Below are positions 8,594 to 17,988 of a DNA stretch of 37,184 nucleotides, one piece after another. A model generated the notes under the pieces. The model searched no databases. It was not told the DNA's origin and saw nothing but the letters and a program-made list of their open reading frames with translations. Source of the DNA: Clostridia bacterium. GTDB taxonomy: Bacteria > Bacillota > Clostridia > Oscillospirales > UBA644. A program made the translations under genes and the position numbers. Position 1 is the first letter of the stretch. Each line of letters opens with the position of its first letter. The stretch covers positions 1 through 37,184 of the forward strand of contig JAFSHW010000003.1 of NCBI GenBank assembly GCA_017440085.1, in the 5' to 3' direction.

Positions 8594-10237
8594 ATGGAAG
8601 AAACAACATCTAATTTTATCCACGAGATAATCGACAGCGACCTTGAAAGCGGCAGGGAAACACACGTTCATACTCGTTTTCCGCCCGAACCCAACGGTTA
8701 TCTCCATATCGGTAGCGCAAAAGCTATTTGGATCAACGCAGGTACTGCAAAAAAATACGGCGGAAAATTCAACCTCCGTTACGACGATACAAACCCCGTT
8801 AAAGAAGACGATGAATATGTTCGCTCCATCGAAGAAGACCTTCGTTGGCTTGGAGCAGAGCCTAATCAGATTTTCTACGGCTCCGACTACTTTGAAAAAT
8901 GCTACGAATTTGCAGTAAAACTTATAAAAGACGGCAAAGCTTACGTTTGTGACCTTAACGCAGAGGAAATGCGCGCATACAGAGGTACTCTCACGGAACC
9001 CGGTAAGGAAAGCCCTTACAGAAACCGTTCCGTTGAAGAAAACCTTGATCTTTTCGAAAGAATGAAGAACGGCGAATTTGCAGACGGTACAAAAACCCTC
9101 CGTGCGAAGATTGATATGGCATCTCCCAATATGAATATGAGAGACCCTGCCATTTACAGAATCCTTCACACACATCATCACCGTCAGGGCGATAAGTGGT
9201 GCATTTATCCCCTCTACGACTACGCACACCCAATTCAGGACGCGCTTGAGGGCATTACTCATTCACTTTGTTCAATTGAATTTGAAAACCACAGACCCCT
9301 TTATAACTGGGTTGTTGATAATATCGGTTTCGAGCATAAGCCTCACCAGTACGAATTCGCACGCTTGAACCTTACTTATACCGTAATGAGCAAACGCTAC
9401 CTTCGTGAGCTTGTTGAAACTGGTAGAGTTGACGGTTGGGACGACCCCCGTATGCCTACACTTTGTGGTATGAGAAGAAGAGGTTATACACCTTCTTCAA
9501 TTATCGAATTCGTTAAAAAAGCAGGGGTTGCTAAATCTTATAGCATCGTAGATATTGAGCTTCTTGAGCATTGCATCAGGGACGAGCTTAATACTTCAGC
9601 TCAAAGAAGAATTGCAATTCTTGACCCAATTAAGGTTACCATAATAAACTACCCCGAAGATAAAACAGAGGAATTTGAGGTTTCCAATAATCCTCAGAAC
9701 CCGGAAGCAGGCACGAGAAAGGTTACTTTCTCTAAGCATCTTTATATTGATAAATCCGACTTTGCGGAAGTTCCTCCTCCAAAGTTCTTCAGACTTAAAC
9801 CCGGCGGCGAGGTTCGTCTTATGGGTGCGTATATCATCAAATATGAAGACGTTATCAAAGACGAAAACGGTAATATCACCGAAATTCTCTGTTCCTGTGA
9901 CCTTGAAACAGGCTGCGGAAATCCTGTTGACGGAAGAAAAGTTAAGGGTACTATCCACTGGCTTTCCCAGGTCAACGCGGACGACGCTGAAGTTCATCTT
10001 TATGACCGACTTTTTACCCTTGCTAACGTATTTGATATACCTGAGGGCAAAACTTATACTGACTACCTTAACCCCAACTCTATGACCGTTGTGACTGCTA
10101 AGGTTGAAAAATGCCTTGCTTCCGCAGAGGCTGGGGAGAAGTTCCAGTTCGTTCGTACGGGTTACTTCTGCAAGGATACCAGATACGAAAACTGCTACAA
10201 TCAGATTGTAAGCCTTAAAGACAGTTATAAGGCTTAG
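8594..10237 (+). CDS. glnS: Glutamine--tRNA ligase
   Basis: Charges tRNA-Gln directly with glutamine, bypassing the GatCAB transamidation route common in Firmicutes. The 547-residue product has TRFPPEPNGYLHIGSAKA at about 27-44 (HIGH equivalent at 38-41) and MSKRYL near residue 264 (the KMSKS loop). DDPRMPTLCGMRRRGYTP follows, then a C-terminal beta-barrel anticodon-binding region. Its length is normal for bacterial GlnRS (about 550). AGAGGA precedes the ATG. It is paired with gltX in one likely transcript. GlnRS is a patchily distributed, horizontally acquired enzyme in bacteria; this is family knowledge and the base composition here is not unusual. Confidence 0.96.
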   Translation: MEETTSNFIHEIIDSDLESGRETHVHTRFPPEPNGYLHIGSAKAIWINAGTAKKYGGKFNLRYDDTNPVKEDDEYVRSIEEDLRWLGAEPNQIFYGSDYFEKCYEFAVKLIKDGKAYVCDLNAEEMRAYRGTLTEPGKESPYRNRSVEENLDLFERMKNGEFADGTKTLRAKIDMASPNMNMRDPAIYRILHTHHHRQGDKWCIYPLYDYAHPIQDALEGITHSLCSIEFENHRPLYNWVVDNIGFEHKPHQYEFARLNLTYTVMSKRYLRELVETGRVDGWDDPRMPTLCGMRRRGYTPSSIIEFVKKAGVAKSYSIVDIELLEHCIRDELNTSAQRRIAILDPIKVTIINYPEDKTEEFEVSNNPQNPEAGTRKVTFSKHLYIDKSDFAEVPPPKFFRLKPGGEVRLMGAYIIKYEDVIKDENGNITEILCSCDLETGCGNPVDGRKVKGTIHWLSQVNADDAEVHLYDRLFTLANVFDIPEGKTYTDYLNPNSMTVVTAKVEKCLASAEAGEKFQFVRTGYFCKDTRYENCYNQIVSLKDSYKA

Positions 10238-10305
10238 TGTGGTGAAACTTAATTTAGTTAAAAGCAAACTCTTTGGCTTGTAATAAATATAAAGGAACGA
10301 TGTTT

Positions 10306-11358
10306 ATGGATTTTTTAGAATTTTGGGGGCAAATGACGGCGAATCCTCTGTTGTTTATTGCGGTTTCACTGACTCTCGGTGTTATCTTAGTAAACGGTTG
10401 GACTGATGCGCCAAACGCAATTGCTACCTGTGTTGTTACAAGGTGTATGCCACCTAAGGCGGCAATACTGATGGCAGCGGTGTTCAACTTCCTGGGCGTA
10501 TTCGTAATGACACAGATCAGTAACAAGGTTGCGGTAACCATTACAAGTATGGTTCATTTTGGAGAAAACTCAGGCGAAACTATTATTATCGTTTTGTGCG
10601 CAGCAATGCTGGCTATCGTTATTTGGGCTACTCTTGCGTGGGTTTTCGGTATTCCCACAAGTGAAAGCCACGCCTTGATAGCAGGTCTTACCGGCGGTGC
10701 TATGGCTCTTACAGGTTTTGATGCAATCGTATGGGGCGAATGGAGCAAAGTTCTTATTGGCATTGTTATTTCCGTTGTATTGGGCTTTGGCTTGGCTTGG
10801 CTTATAGGAAAGCTGGTTACTATGATTTGCTACAATATGAACCGACCAAAAACAGAACCGTTTTTCAAAGGTGCTCAAATCGCAGGCGCAGCAGCAATGG
10901 CGTTTATGCACGGTGCTCAAGACGGTCAAAAGTTTATGGGTATTATTTTGCTTTGCGTATTCACGTTGCAAGGCTCAGGTGCAGGAGTTTCTACCTTTGC
11001 AATCCCCACGTGGCTTATGATTCTTTGTTCTCTCATTATGGCTGCAGGTACGGCAATCGGAGGCAAGAAAATTATCAAATCCGTTGGTATGGATATGGTA
11101 AAGCTTGAAAAATACCAGGGTTTTTCCGCAGATATAGCTTCTGCAATTTCCCTTGTATTCTGTTCAGTTTTCGGCCTTCCCGTTTCTACCACACACGTTA
11201 AAACAACCTCAATTATGGGTGTTGGAGCAGTCAAGAGAGTTTCTGCAATAAATTTCGGCGTGGTAAAAGAAATGGTTATGACTTGGATTCTGACCTTCCC
11301 CGGATGCGGACTTCTTGCATTCTTAGTAACTAAATTGTTCTTACTTATCTTCAACTGA
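10306..11358 (+). CDS. pit: PiT-family inorganic phosphate transporter
   Basis: Integral membrane, ion-coupled low-affinity phosphate permease. It has 350 residues from the ATG at 10306 (MDFLEFWGQMTANPLL), with about ten hydrophobic segments. The duplicated family motifs are GWTDAPNAIAT (31-41) in the first half and STTHVKTTSIMGVGAV in the second. AQDGQKFMGIILL lies between them. AAAGGA at 10291-10296 is nine nucleotides from ATG 10306; an ATG at 10300 and a TTG at 10273 are less well placed. It is followed 19 nt later by the DUF47 partner, the standard pit-pap arrangement. In this family the partner modulates the transporter. Confidence 0.92.
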   Translation: MDFLEFWGQMTANPLLFIAVSLTLGVILVNGWTDAPNAIATCVVTRCMPPKAAILMAAVFNFLGVFVMTQISNKVAVTITSMVHFGENSGETIIIVLCAAMLAIVIWATLAWVFGIPTSESHALIAGLTGGAMALTGFDAIVWGEWSKVLIGIVISVVLGFGLAWLIGKLVTMICYNMNRPKTEPFFKGAQIAGAAAMAFMHGAQDGQKFMGIILLCVFTLQGSGAGVSTFAIPTWLMILCSLIMAAGTAIGGKKIIKSVGMDMVKLEKYQGFSADIASAISLVFCSVFGLPVSTTHVKTTSIMGVGAVKRVSAINFGVVKEMVMTWILTFPGCGLLAFLVTKLFLLIFN

Positions 11359-11377
11359 TTGAAAGGAAATACGTAAA

Positions 11378-11998
11378 ATGGCTAAAGGTGATAAATTCTA
11401 TTATGAAAACTTTGCAGAGTGCACTGCTCTTGCAAAAAAGGCTGCAACTTATCTCGTTGAATGCCTTGAAAACTTTGATTCTGAGAAAATTGAAACGATG
11501 CTTGAAGAAATGCATACGTTTGAACATAGAGCAGATATTAAAAAGCACGAAATGCACGAGGCTCTTTCAAAAGCATTCGTAACTCCCGTTGACCGCGAAG
11601 ATTTGGACTTGATGAGCCATCAACTTGATACCGTTCTTGACCTTATGGAAGAAGTTCTTCAGAAAATATACATATATGATATTAAAGAAATTGAGCCTTC
11701 CGCAGTTGATTATGCAAAGCAGTTGGTAAAAGCTTGCGATTTGCTTTGTGAGATTATGGCAGAGTTTGAAAACTTCAAAAAGTCTAAAAAGCTTGCTGCG
11801 CTCATCGTTGAATCAAACGATGTGGAAGAAGAATGTGATAAACTTTACCTTGCAACAATGCGCCAGCTTACTAAGAAATCCACTGACGTTCTCACAACAG
11901 TTTCTTGGTATAAGATTTTCGACCGCTTTGAGGCTTGCTCCGATGCTTGTGAGCATGTAAGTGACTGCGTTGGATCAATTGTTATGAAAAATACATAA
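11378..11998 (+). CDS. DUF47 family protein (PhoU-like Pit accessory protein)
   Basis: All-helical cytoplasmic protein of 206 residues related to PhoU (DUF47/TIGR00153). The EEMHTFEHRADIKKHEMHEA and FVTPVDREDLDLMSHQLDTV segments match the metal-coordinating E/D-rich helices of PhoU-like bundles. Residues 100-200 form further long helices with scattered acidic pairs. AAAGGAAAT precedes the ATG. Adjacency to pit indicates a regulatory or coupling role in phosphate uptake, as in other pit-pap pairs. The operon ends at the terminator at 12009-12040. Confidence 0.9.
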   Translation: MAKGDKFYYENFAECTALAKKAATYLVECLENFDSEKIETMLEEMHTFEHRADIKKHEMHEALSKAFVTPVDREDLDLMSHQLDTVLDLMEEVLQKIYIYDIKEIEPSAVDYAKQLVKACDLLCEIMAEFENFKKSKKLAALIVESNDVEEECDKLYLATMRQLTKKSTDVLTTVSWYKIFDRFEACSDACEHVSDCVGSIVMKNT

Positions 11999-12008
11999 TA
12001 AATGTTTT

Positions 12009-12040
12009 AAGCGCACGTGAAGTCTCTCGTGCGCTTTTTT
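12009..12040 (+). terminator. Rho-independent terminator after the pit operon
   Basis: A 9-bp GC-rich stem (12009-12017 with 12028-12036) and a TTTTTT run at 12035-12040 start 10 nt after the DUF47 stop. Confidence 0.9.
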
Positions 12041-12046
12041 ACGACA

Positions 12047-12091
12047 AAAAGCTCTTTACAATCACTCACTCAAAGATTGTAAAGAGCTTTT
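12047..12091 (-). terminator. Terminator of the orphan antitoxin gene
   Basis: A perfect 17-bp inverted repeat (12047-12063 with 12075-12091) has an 11-nt loop. On the minus strand it starts 22 nt after the antitoxin stop and runs into TTTTTG. It faces the pit-operon terminator head to head, so the two units are well insulated. Confidence 0.88.
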
Positions 12092-12113
12092 ATCTATTTT
12101 AAAGGAGGAGTTA

Positions 12114-12344
12114 TCAGTTTAAGAGTTTTTCCTGCTTTTCCGCTAGTTCTTTTCGGAGAATTTCCAATGCCTCGCGGTTTGGCACGTCTCTGGTCAGCAT
12201 AAAGGGTATTTTTTGTTCCCTTACTGCTTGCTTTGCAAAAGCTGTAACTGCAGCGGTGAAGCTTAACCCTAAATCTGCAAAAAGTTCGTCTGCTTGATTT
12301 TTCAGTTCTTCGTCCATACGTATCGTAACGTTTACTGTACTCAT
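12114..12344 (-). CDS. RelB/DinJ family antitoxin, orphan
   Basis: 76-residue ribbon-helix-helix protein. The start ATG at 12344 (MSTVNVTIRMDEELKNQADE) has AGGTG upstream; a GTG at 12362 would add six residues, but the DinJ family begins at MSTVNVTIR. The beta strand VNVTIRM and the helices ELKNQADELFADLGLSFTAA and AVTAFAKQAV are the DinJ signature. The C-terminal part (about 50-76) would bind a RelE/YafQ-type toxin. No toxin gene follows: a strong terminator lies 22 nt downstream and the next gene is on the other strand. The gene therefore stands alone. It may neutralise a toxin encoded elsewhere or act only as a repressor. Confidence 0.85.
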   Translation of the reverse strand: MSTVNVTIRMDEELKNQADELFADLGLSFTAAVTAFAKQAVREQKIPFMLTRDVPNREALEILRKELAEKQEKLLN

Positions 12345-12353
12345 AACGCACCT

Positions 12354-12424
12354 ATATTGCACTTAATTTGTATATATATTATATCATATCGCACGGTTTT
12401 TGTCAAGTATTTTCTGTGCGATAT
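12354..12424 (-). promoter_or_regulatory. Promoter and operator-like half-sites of the antitoxin gene
   Basis: On the minus strand: TTGACA at 12406-12401, a 17-nt spacer and TATAAT at 12383-12378 with an extended TGA. ATATCGCAC at 12386-12394 (inside the spacer) and GTGCGATAT at 12416-12424 (upstream of the -35) are perfect inverted copies, and ATATTGCAC at 12354-12362 is a third, one-mismatch copy in the leader. They flank the promoter as expected for autorepression by a ribbon-helix-helix protein. Confidence 0.72.
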
Positions 12425-12485
12425 ATGTGTAAAATCTTTATGTCAAAAAGGATTTTGCGTTTAAGCAAGAAATCTTTTTTTTGTA

Positions 12486-12518
12486 TAAAACAAAAGAACG
12501 TGAATTTAATTCACGTTC
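12486..12518 (-). terminator. Rho-independent terminator after rpsT
   Basis: A perfect 10-bp stem (12496-12505 with 12509-12518) with a 3-nt loop is followed on the minus strand by TTTTGTTTT. It begins 16 nt after the rpsT stop. Confidence 0.88.
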
Positions 12519-12534
12519 CGATTTGTTTTTTTAA

Positions 12535-12774
12535 TTATTTTGCCATTGCAGCGATCTGAGCCTTTTTACGAGCAGCATTGTTCTTGTGGAGAATACCTTT
12601 CGCAACAGCTTTGTCGAGAACTTTGTATGCAGTCTTGAGAGCAGCGGGATTTTCTTTAACTTCAGCCTGGAGCTTCTTAAGATTTGTTCTGAGTACAGAT
12701 TTCTGGATTTTGTTCTGCATTGTTTTAGCGCTGATTACTTTGCAACGCTTTTTAGCGGATTTAATATTGGGCAC
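12535..12774 (-). CDS. rpsT: 30S ribosomal protein S20 (bS20)
   Basis: Small-subunit protein binding 16S rRNA at the bottom of the 30S body. The product is 79 residues from a GTG start at 12774, read MPNIKSAKKRCKV, with GGAGGTGA five nucleotides upstream. A longer frame from 12798 is possible but would override this Shine-Dalgarno. The lysine-rich helical hairpin (KTMQNKIQKSVLRTNLKKL and AVAKGILHKNNAARKKAQ) is typical and its length is slightly below the usual 83-90. S20 in enterobacteria also uses a non-AUG start linked to autoregulation; whether that applies here is unknown. It is monocistronic, with its own promoter and terminator. Confidence 0.96.
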   Translation of the reverse strand: MPNIKSAKKRCKVISAKTMQNKIQKSVLRTNLKKLQAEVKENPAALKTAYKVLDKAVAKGILHKNNAARKKAQIAAMAK

Positions 12775-12821
12775 AACTGTCACCTCCGTACGATACAAGT
12801 ATAGTTTTTTTCACTCTTACT

Positions 12822-12850
12822 ATTCTATCAGATAATTATGTTTTTTGCAA
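12822..12850 (-). promoter_or_regulatory. rpsT promoter
   Basis: On the minus strand: TTGCAA at 12850-12845, a 17-nt spacer, and TAGAAT at 12827-12822 with an extended TGA. It lies 47 nt upstream of the GTG start. Confidence 0.75.
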
Positions 12851-12857
12851 GACCTAA

Positions 12858-13055
12858 AGCCATAAATTACAGAAAAGTTCAATATTTAAGGGTTTAAATT
12901 TGAATGTTTTATGGTGGAATCCTTGTTTTTATGAAAATAAATATATGGTTGCTTTCCCTGAAGAGGAGTGGGAGAACCTTTTTTCATACGAAAAGAAGTT
13001 TCCGAACAAAAGATCTCGTTTAGTTTTAATCATTCCAACCCAAGCTTTGGTTTGA
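12858..13055 (+). other. Intergenic stretch with short open frame and degenerate repeat copy
   Basis: Between the rpsT promoter and the uvrA stop there are about 180 nt with no clear gene. One + strand frame is open for 65 codons (12858-13055) and contains the tract WWNPCFYENKYMVAFPEEEW. It has only a late ATG at 12945 with no Shine-Dalgarno, and its last codons overlap the uvrA 3' end. The part from 12950 to 13004 resembles the intergenic repeat at 22806-22866, at roughly 70 per cent by eye. The open frame may therefore be chance within a decayed repeat, or a gene remnant. I do not recognise the peptide. Confidence 0.3.
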
Positions 13056-15807
13056 GGAATTTACCCGTATGAGACGCGGGATTGTTTGCAATTTCATTAG
13101 GCGTGCCGGTAGCAACCACCGTGCCGCCTCGGAATCCGCCCTCGGGTCCAAGGTCAATTATATGGTCAGCGCACTTGATAACGTCAAGATTGTGTTCAAT
13201 AACGATTACCGTACTGCCCGTGTTTACAAGCTTTTGCAAAACTTCAATCAGCTTATGAACGTCAGCGGTGTGAAGACCCGTCGTAGGCTCGTCCAAAATG
13301 TAAACCGTGTTGCCCGTGTTTCTCTTTGAAAGCTCTGTTGCAAGCTTAACTCGCTGTGCTTCACCCCCTGAAAGGGTAGTTGAGGGTTGACCGATTTTAA
13401 TGTACCCCAAGCCAACTTCGTAAAGGGTTTCAAGTTTTCTGTAAATATTGGGGATATTTTCAAAAAGCTTCATACCTTCTTCAACGGTCATTTCCAAAAT
13501 ATCGTTTATATTTTTGCCTTTGAATTTAATATCCAAGGTTTCTCTGTTGTAGCGCTTTCCACCGCAAACGTCGCATTGAACGTAAATATCGGGAAGGAAG
13601 TGCATTTCAATCTTAACGATACCGTCACCACCGCAAGCCTCACATCTGCCACCGCTTACGTTAAAGGAAAATCTGCTAGCGGTATAGCCCTTCGCTTTGG
13701 CTTCGTTTGTCTGGGCAAAGATTTCTCTTATATCGTTGAACATTCCCGTATAGGTTGCGGGGTTGGAGCGAGGGGTTCTCCCGATGGGGCTTTGGTCGAT
13801 GTTTACTATCTTATCCACGTTTTCAAGCCCCAAAATATCATCGCATTTTCCGGGAATGAGGCGTGAATTGTATATCTGAACCATCAGATTTTTGTAGAGA
13901 ATTTCATTTACAAGGCTTGATTTCCCTGAACCAGAAACTCCGGTTACGCAGGTGAATACTCCGAGAGGAAAGCTCACGTCAATTCCTTTAAGGTTGTTTT
14001 CTTTTGCCCCTTTGACTGTGATGAATTTTCCGTTTCCTTGGCGAATTTTTGTGGGGACTGGGATTTGCTTTTTACCTGAAAGGTATTGTCCTGTAATGGA
14101 GTCCTCGCATTTCATAACTTCTTGGGGCGTGCCTTTTGCTACGATGTGTCCGCCGTGGATTCCTGCACCGGGGCCAATATCTACCAGGTAGTCTGCCGCA
14201 AGCATAGTGTCTTCGTCGTGCTCAACAACTACAAGGGTGTTTCCCAAATCGCGCAAATGGCGCAGAGTTTCAAGGAGTTTGTTATTATCTCTTTGGTGGA
14301 GACCGATGCTGGGTTCGTCAAGAATATAGATGCAGCCCATAAGTGAGGAGCCTATCTGGGTTGCAAGTCTTATTCTCTGAGCCTCACCCCCTGAAAGAGT
14401 TCCTGCAGAACGACCAAGGGTAAGGTAGTCTAAACCCACGCTTACCAAAAATCCAAGTCTGTCTTTGATTTCTTTAAGTATCAGCTCCGCAATACTCATA
14501 TCTCTTGGGGAAAGATGAAGCTCGTTAATGAATTTCAAGCAATCGCTGATGGCCATATTTGAAAGGTCGTGAATATTTATTCCGCCCACTGTTACTGCCA
14601 AGGAAATAGGGTTCAGTCTTGCTCCGTTACAATCGGGGCACACGTTGTTTGACATCAACGCTTCCATTTCCGTTTTTACGGCACTGCTTGAGGTCTGCTT
14701 ATATCTTCTTTCCAGAGTGGTGATAATACCCTCGTGCATTTCGCTTCCGTAGAGGAGATCGTTCAGGGCTTCTTCCGAGTATTTTTCAATAGGGTCGGCA
14801 ACCGTTAAACCGTATTTCTTCAAAACTTGAGTGAAAACTTTCATCAATACGGGGTTTTGTGCAATATTTCCAAAGCCCGTAGCCTTTACGGCGCCGTCCA
14901 TAAGCGAAACTTTTTTGTTTGGTATAACAAGGTCCTTGTCTATTGCCATAGTGTAGCCCAAGCCTGAGCAGGTCTTGCAGGCACCCATAGGGTTATTGAA
15001 TGAAAACATTCTTGGTGTGAGTTCTTCGATTCCTATATCGTGCTCAGGGCAGGAATAACGCTGAGAAAACATTTGCTCTCTGCCGCTGTCGTCTGCAAAA
15101 ACAACGAGCACCAAACCTTTTGAAATTCTCGAAGCTGTTTCGCAGGAATCAAAAAGACGTTTTCTTACGCCCTCACGAATGGAAAGGCGGTCAACCACGA
15201 TTTCAATATCGTGCTTTTTATTTTTCTCCAAAGGTATTTTTTCTTGCAGGTCGTAAATTATTCCGTCTACACGGACACGTACGAAGCCGCTTTTTCTGTA
15301 TTCTTCAAACTGCTTCTGATATTCACCTTTTCTTCCGCGAATAACGGGGGCAAGAATCTGAACTCTCGAACCTTCTTCGTAACTCAAAATAGTATCAACG
15401 ATTTTATCCAAGGGTTGTTGCTTTATTTCCAAACCGCAAATTGGGCAATGGGGGATACCTACTCTCGCATAAAGGAGACGCAAATAGTCGTGTATTTCAG
15501 TTATTGTACCAACTGTAGAGCGAGGATTTCTCGAAGTGGTTTTCTGGTCGATTGAAATTGCAGGGGAAAGGCCTTCAATATAGTCAACGTCGGGCTTTTC
15601 CATCTGACCCAAAAATTGGCGAGCATATGCAGAAAGGGATTCCACGTAGCGTCTTTGTCCTTCAGCGTAAATTGTGTCGAAAGCTAACGAGCTTTTGCCC
15701 GAACCTGAAAGACCGGTGAAGACTACGAGCTTGTCTCTTGGAATTTCAAGGTCTACGTTTTTTAAGTTGTTTGCGCGAGCGCCTTTTATGAATAAGTTAT
15801 TCTTCAT
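13030..15807 (-). CDS. uvrA: Excinuclease ABC subunit A
   Basis: DNA-damage recognition ATPase of nucleotide excision repair. It has 925 residues and two ABC ATPase modules: Walker A at GLSGSGKSS (32-40) and [10 protein letters not shown] in the second half. Signature segments are [16 protein letters not shown] and [16 protein letters not shown], and the Walker B stretches are [15 protein letters not shown] and [12 protein letters not shown]. Zinc-binding Cys pairs are present ([19 protein letters not shown] with [10 protein letters not shown]). Length is close to the usual 940. AAAGG lies upstream of the ATG. It follows uvrB by 14 nt in a uvrB-uvrA operon. uvrC is not in the window. Confidence 0.97.
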   Translation of the reverse strand: MKNNLFIKGARANNLKNVDLEIPRDKLVVFTGLSGSGKSSLAFDTIYAEGQRRYVESLSAYARQFLGQMEKPDVDYIEGLSPAISIDQKTTSRNPRSTVGTITEIHDYLRLLYARVGIPHCPICGLEIKQQPLDKIVDTILSYEEGSRVQILAPVIRGRKGEYQKQFEEYRKSGFVRVRVDGIIYDLQEKIPLEKNKKHDIEIVVDRLSIREGVRKRLFDSCETASRISKGLVLVVFADDSGREQMFSQRYSCPEHDIGIEELTPRMFSFNNPMGACKTCSGLGYTMAIDKDLVIPNKKVSLMDGAVKATGFGNIAQNPVLMKVFTQVLKKYGLTVADPIEKYSEEALNDLLYGSEMHEGIITTLERRYKQTSSSAVKTEMEALMSNNVCPDCNGARLNPISLAVTVGGINIHDLSNMAISDCLKFINELHLSPRDMSIAELILKEIKDRLGFLVSVGLDYLTLGRSAGTLSGGEAQRIRLATQIGSSLMGCIYILDEPSIGLHQRDNNKLLETLRHLRDLGNTLVVVEHDEDTMLAADYLVDIGPGAGIHGGHIVAKGTPQEVMKCEDSITGQYLSGKKQIPVPTKIRQGNGKFITVKGAKENNLKGIDVSFPLGVFTCVTGVSGSGKSSLVNEILYKNLMVQIYNSRLIPGKCDDILGLENVDKIVNIDQSPIGRTPRSNPATYTGMFNDIREIFAQTNEAKAKGYTASRFSFNVSGGRCEACGGDGIVKIEMHFLPDIYVQCDVCGGKRYNRETLDIKFKGKNINDILEMTVEEGMKLFENIPNIYRKLETLYEVGLGYIKIGQPSTTLSGGEAQRVKLATELSKRNTGNTVYILDEPTTGLHTADVHKLIEVLQKLVNTGSTVIVIEHNLDVIKCADHIIDLGPEGGFRGGTVVATGTPNEIANNPASHTGKFLKPKLGLE

Positions 15808-15821
15808 TTTTTTACCTTTCC

Positions 15822-17813
15822 CTATTTTTTGCTCTTTTCAAGTTCTTTTTTTAGCTTGTTGATTTCATCGCGAAGCTGTGCCGCATACTCAAATTCAAGC
15901 TGCGTTGCAGCATTTTTCATTTCTTGAGTCAAGCGGTCGATAAGGTCTTCCTTTTCTCTCTTTGTCATTTTCTTCGTAGAAGATGGCTTTTCTGTCTTTT
16001 TGATTTCTTCCGGTGAGATTGTTATTGCCAAAGGATTGCTTATTTGCTTAATAATCGTTTTCGGTGTTATTCCGTGCTCTTTGTTGTAAGCTTCCTGAAT
16101 TCCTCTTCTGCGTTCTGTTTCCTGAATAGCTCTTTCCATTGAGGGTGTAACGCTGTCTGCGTACATAATAACCTTACCCTCTGCGTTTCTTGCAGCACGC
16201 CCGATTATCTGAATCAGCGATGTTTCGTTTCTCAAAAATCCCTCTTTATCTGCATCTAAAATTGCAATAAGTGAAACTTCCGGCAGATCAAGACCTTCTC
16301 TTAAAAGGTTTATACCTACGATTACGTCAAATTCACCCATTCGCAGGTCGCGGAGAATCTCTATTCTCTCCAGAGTGTCAATATCGTGGTGCATATACCT
16401 TACGCGAATATCCAGCCCTTTAAGATACGAAGAAAGTGATTCTGCCAAACGTTTGGTAAGTGTAACTACAATAACTCGTTCTTTTTTTGCAATTCTGGCA
16501 TTTATTTCAGAAACGAGGTCGTCTATCTGATTTTCCGTAGGTCTTACGGAAATTTCAGGGTCGAGAAGCCCTGTGGGGCGAATAATCTGCTCTGCAACTA
16601 CCTCAGCTTTTTCCGTTTCGTATTTTGCAGGAGTTGCGGATACGTAAAGCACTTGGTTCATTTTGCTTTCAAATTCTTCAAAGTTCAGCGGTCTGTTATC
16701 GTATGCTGAGGGCAGACGGAACCCGAAATCCACCAGGTTCGTTTTTCTTGCTCTATCGCCGCCACTCATTCCTCTTACTTGGGGTACGGTAACGTGGCTT
16801 TCATCTATAATGGTAATAAAGTCTTCCGGGAAGTAGTCCAAAAGTGTATAAGGTGTTGAACCGGGAGCCCTTCCGGAAAGCACTCTTGAATAGTTTTCAA
16901 CACCCTTGCAATAACCCATTTGACGGAGAAATTCTATATCGTAAAGAGTTCGTTCTTTGATTCTTTGTGCTTCAATGAGCTTTTTATTTGCGGTGAACCA
17001 ATCAATTCTTTCGTCAAGCTCTTCCATTATTTCAGCAATGGCTTTTTCCATATATTCGGGGTCGGTAACGTAGTGCATTGCAGGATAAATTGCAACGTGC
17101 TTCAGCCTCGCAATCACTTCACCCGTGATGGAGTTGATTTCAGAGATCCTTTCAACTATATCGTCAAAAAACTCAATTCGAATGCACCTGTCTTCATTTG
17201 CTGCAGGGAAAATTTCCATAACGTCTCCCTTTATGCGGAAAGTTCCTCTGGCAAAATCGTAGTCGTTTCTGTTATATCTGATTCCAATAAGCTGTTTTGC
17301 AACTTCATTCATATCAAGCTGCTGATTTTCACGAACGGAAACGATCATTTTTTTGTATGAGATAGGGTCGCCCAACGTGTAGATGCAGGAAACGCTGGCG
17401 ACGATTATTACGTCGCGCCTTTCAAAAAGGGAATAGGTTGCGGAGTGACGGAGTCTGTCGATTTCCTCGTTAATATTCATATCTTTTTCAATGTAAGTAT
17501 CTGTGTGAGGCAAATACGCTTCGGGCTGATAATAGTCGTAGTAGCTGACGAAATACTCAACTGCATTTTCGGGGAAAAATTCCTTCAACTCACTGCAAAG
17601 CTGTGCCGCAAGAGTTTTATTGTGCGCCAAAACTAAGGTAGGACGCTGTAAATTTTGGATGACGTTAGCCATTGTGAAGGTCTTACCACTACCCGTAACG
17701 CCCAAAAGCACGGTGTGTTGGTTACCCTCACGGAAACTTTCAGTTATTTTTTTTATTGCCTCAGGCTGGTCTCCTGAGGGCTTGTAATCGCTGTGTATTT
17801 TAAACTCTGCCAT
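15822..17813 (-). CDS. uvrB: Excinuclease ABC subunit B
   Basis: DNA helicase-like subunit that is loaded by UvrA at the lesion and recruits UvrC. The product is 663 residues from the ATG at 17813 ([20 protein letters not shown]), the family's normal start and length. GGAG lies eight nucleotides upstream. A longer frame to 17909 has no support and would overlap the promoter. Walker A is GVTGSGKT (38-45). The damage-probing beta-hairpin is [12 protein letters not shown] near residue 95. The helicase motifs include [11 protein letters not shown] and QIIGRAARN. The C-terminal UVR domain ([20 protein letters not shown]) binds UvrC. It is transcribed with uvrA. I see no complete GAAC-N4-GTTC LexA box at the promoter. 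Confidence 0.97.
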   Translation of the reverse strand: MAEFKIHSDYKPSGDQPEAIKKITESFREGNQHTVLLGVTGSGKTFTMANVIQNLQRPTLVLAHNKTLAAQLCSELKEFFPENAVEYFVSYYDYYQPEAYLPHTDTYIEKDMNINEEIDRLRHSATYSLFERRDVIIVASVSCIYTLGDPISYKKMIVSVRENQQLDMNEVAKQLIGIRYNRNDYDFARGTFRIKGDVMEIFPAANEDRCIRIEFFDDIVERISEINSITGEVIARLKHVAIYPAMHYVTDPEYMEKAIAEIMEELDERIDWFTANKKLIEAQRIKERTLYDIEFLRQMGYCKGVENYSRVLSGRAPGSTPYTLLDYFPEDFITIIDESHVTVPQVRGMSGGDRARKTNLVDFGFRLPSAYDNRPLNFEEFESKMNQVLYVSATPAKYETEKAEVVAEQIIRPTGLLDPEISVRPTENQIDDLVSEINARIAKKERVIVVTLTKRLAESLSSYLKGLDIRVRYMHHDIDTLERIEILRDLRMGEFDVIVGINLLREGLDLPEVSLIAILDADKEGFLRNETSLIQIIGRAARNAEGKVIMYADSVTPSMERAIQETERRRGIQEAYNKEHGITPKTIIKQISNPLAITISPEEIKKTEKPSSTKKMTKREKEDLIDRLTQEMKNAATQLEFEYAAQLRDEINKLKKELEKSKK

Positions 17814-17847
17814 AATTCTTTCTCCGAAAAGGTTTCTTTGAATCTTC

Positions 17848-17876
17848 ATTATATCACATTTTGCACGTTCTGTCAA
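17848..17876 (-). promoter_or_regulatory. uvrB-uvrA promoter
   Basis: On the minus strand: TTGACA at 17876-17871, a 17-nt spacer, and TATAAT at 17853-17848 with an extended TGA. The spacer begins with GAAC but lacks the partner GTTC four nucleotides on, so only a half LexA site is present. Confidence 0.85.
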
Positions 17877-17931
17877 GACTGTTTTTAGAAATAATATCAC
17901 AATTTGCAATAATTTACTGTTTTGTATTTAT

Positions 17932-17968
17932 AAACCAAAAGAAGAGATACCTTTAAAATATCTCTTCT
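17932..17968 (-). terminator. Terminator after radC
   Basis: A perfect 10-bp stem (17940-17949 with 17959-17968) and 9-nt loop are followed on the minus strand by TTTTGGTTT. It begins 20 nt after the radC stop. Confidence 0.75.
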
Positions 17969-17988
17969 GTCAGGTTTTTATTCAATTT

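Noticed and set aside
8549..9262. Long minus-strand frame (237 codons) over the glnS start and middle
   Set aside because: Antisense to a clearly conserved synthetase; composition of the frame is an artefact of glnS codon use.
9596..10267. Minus-strand frame (223 codons) over the glnS 3' end
   Set aside because: Same reasoning; no start signal, no conserved motif.
17848..17880. LexA/SOS box at the uvrB promoter
   Set aside because: Only a GAAC half-site is present; no GTTC four bases on.
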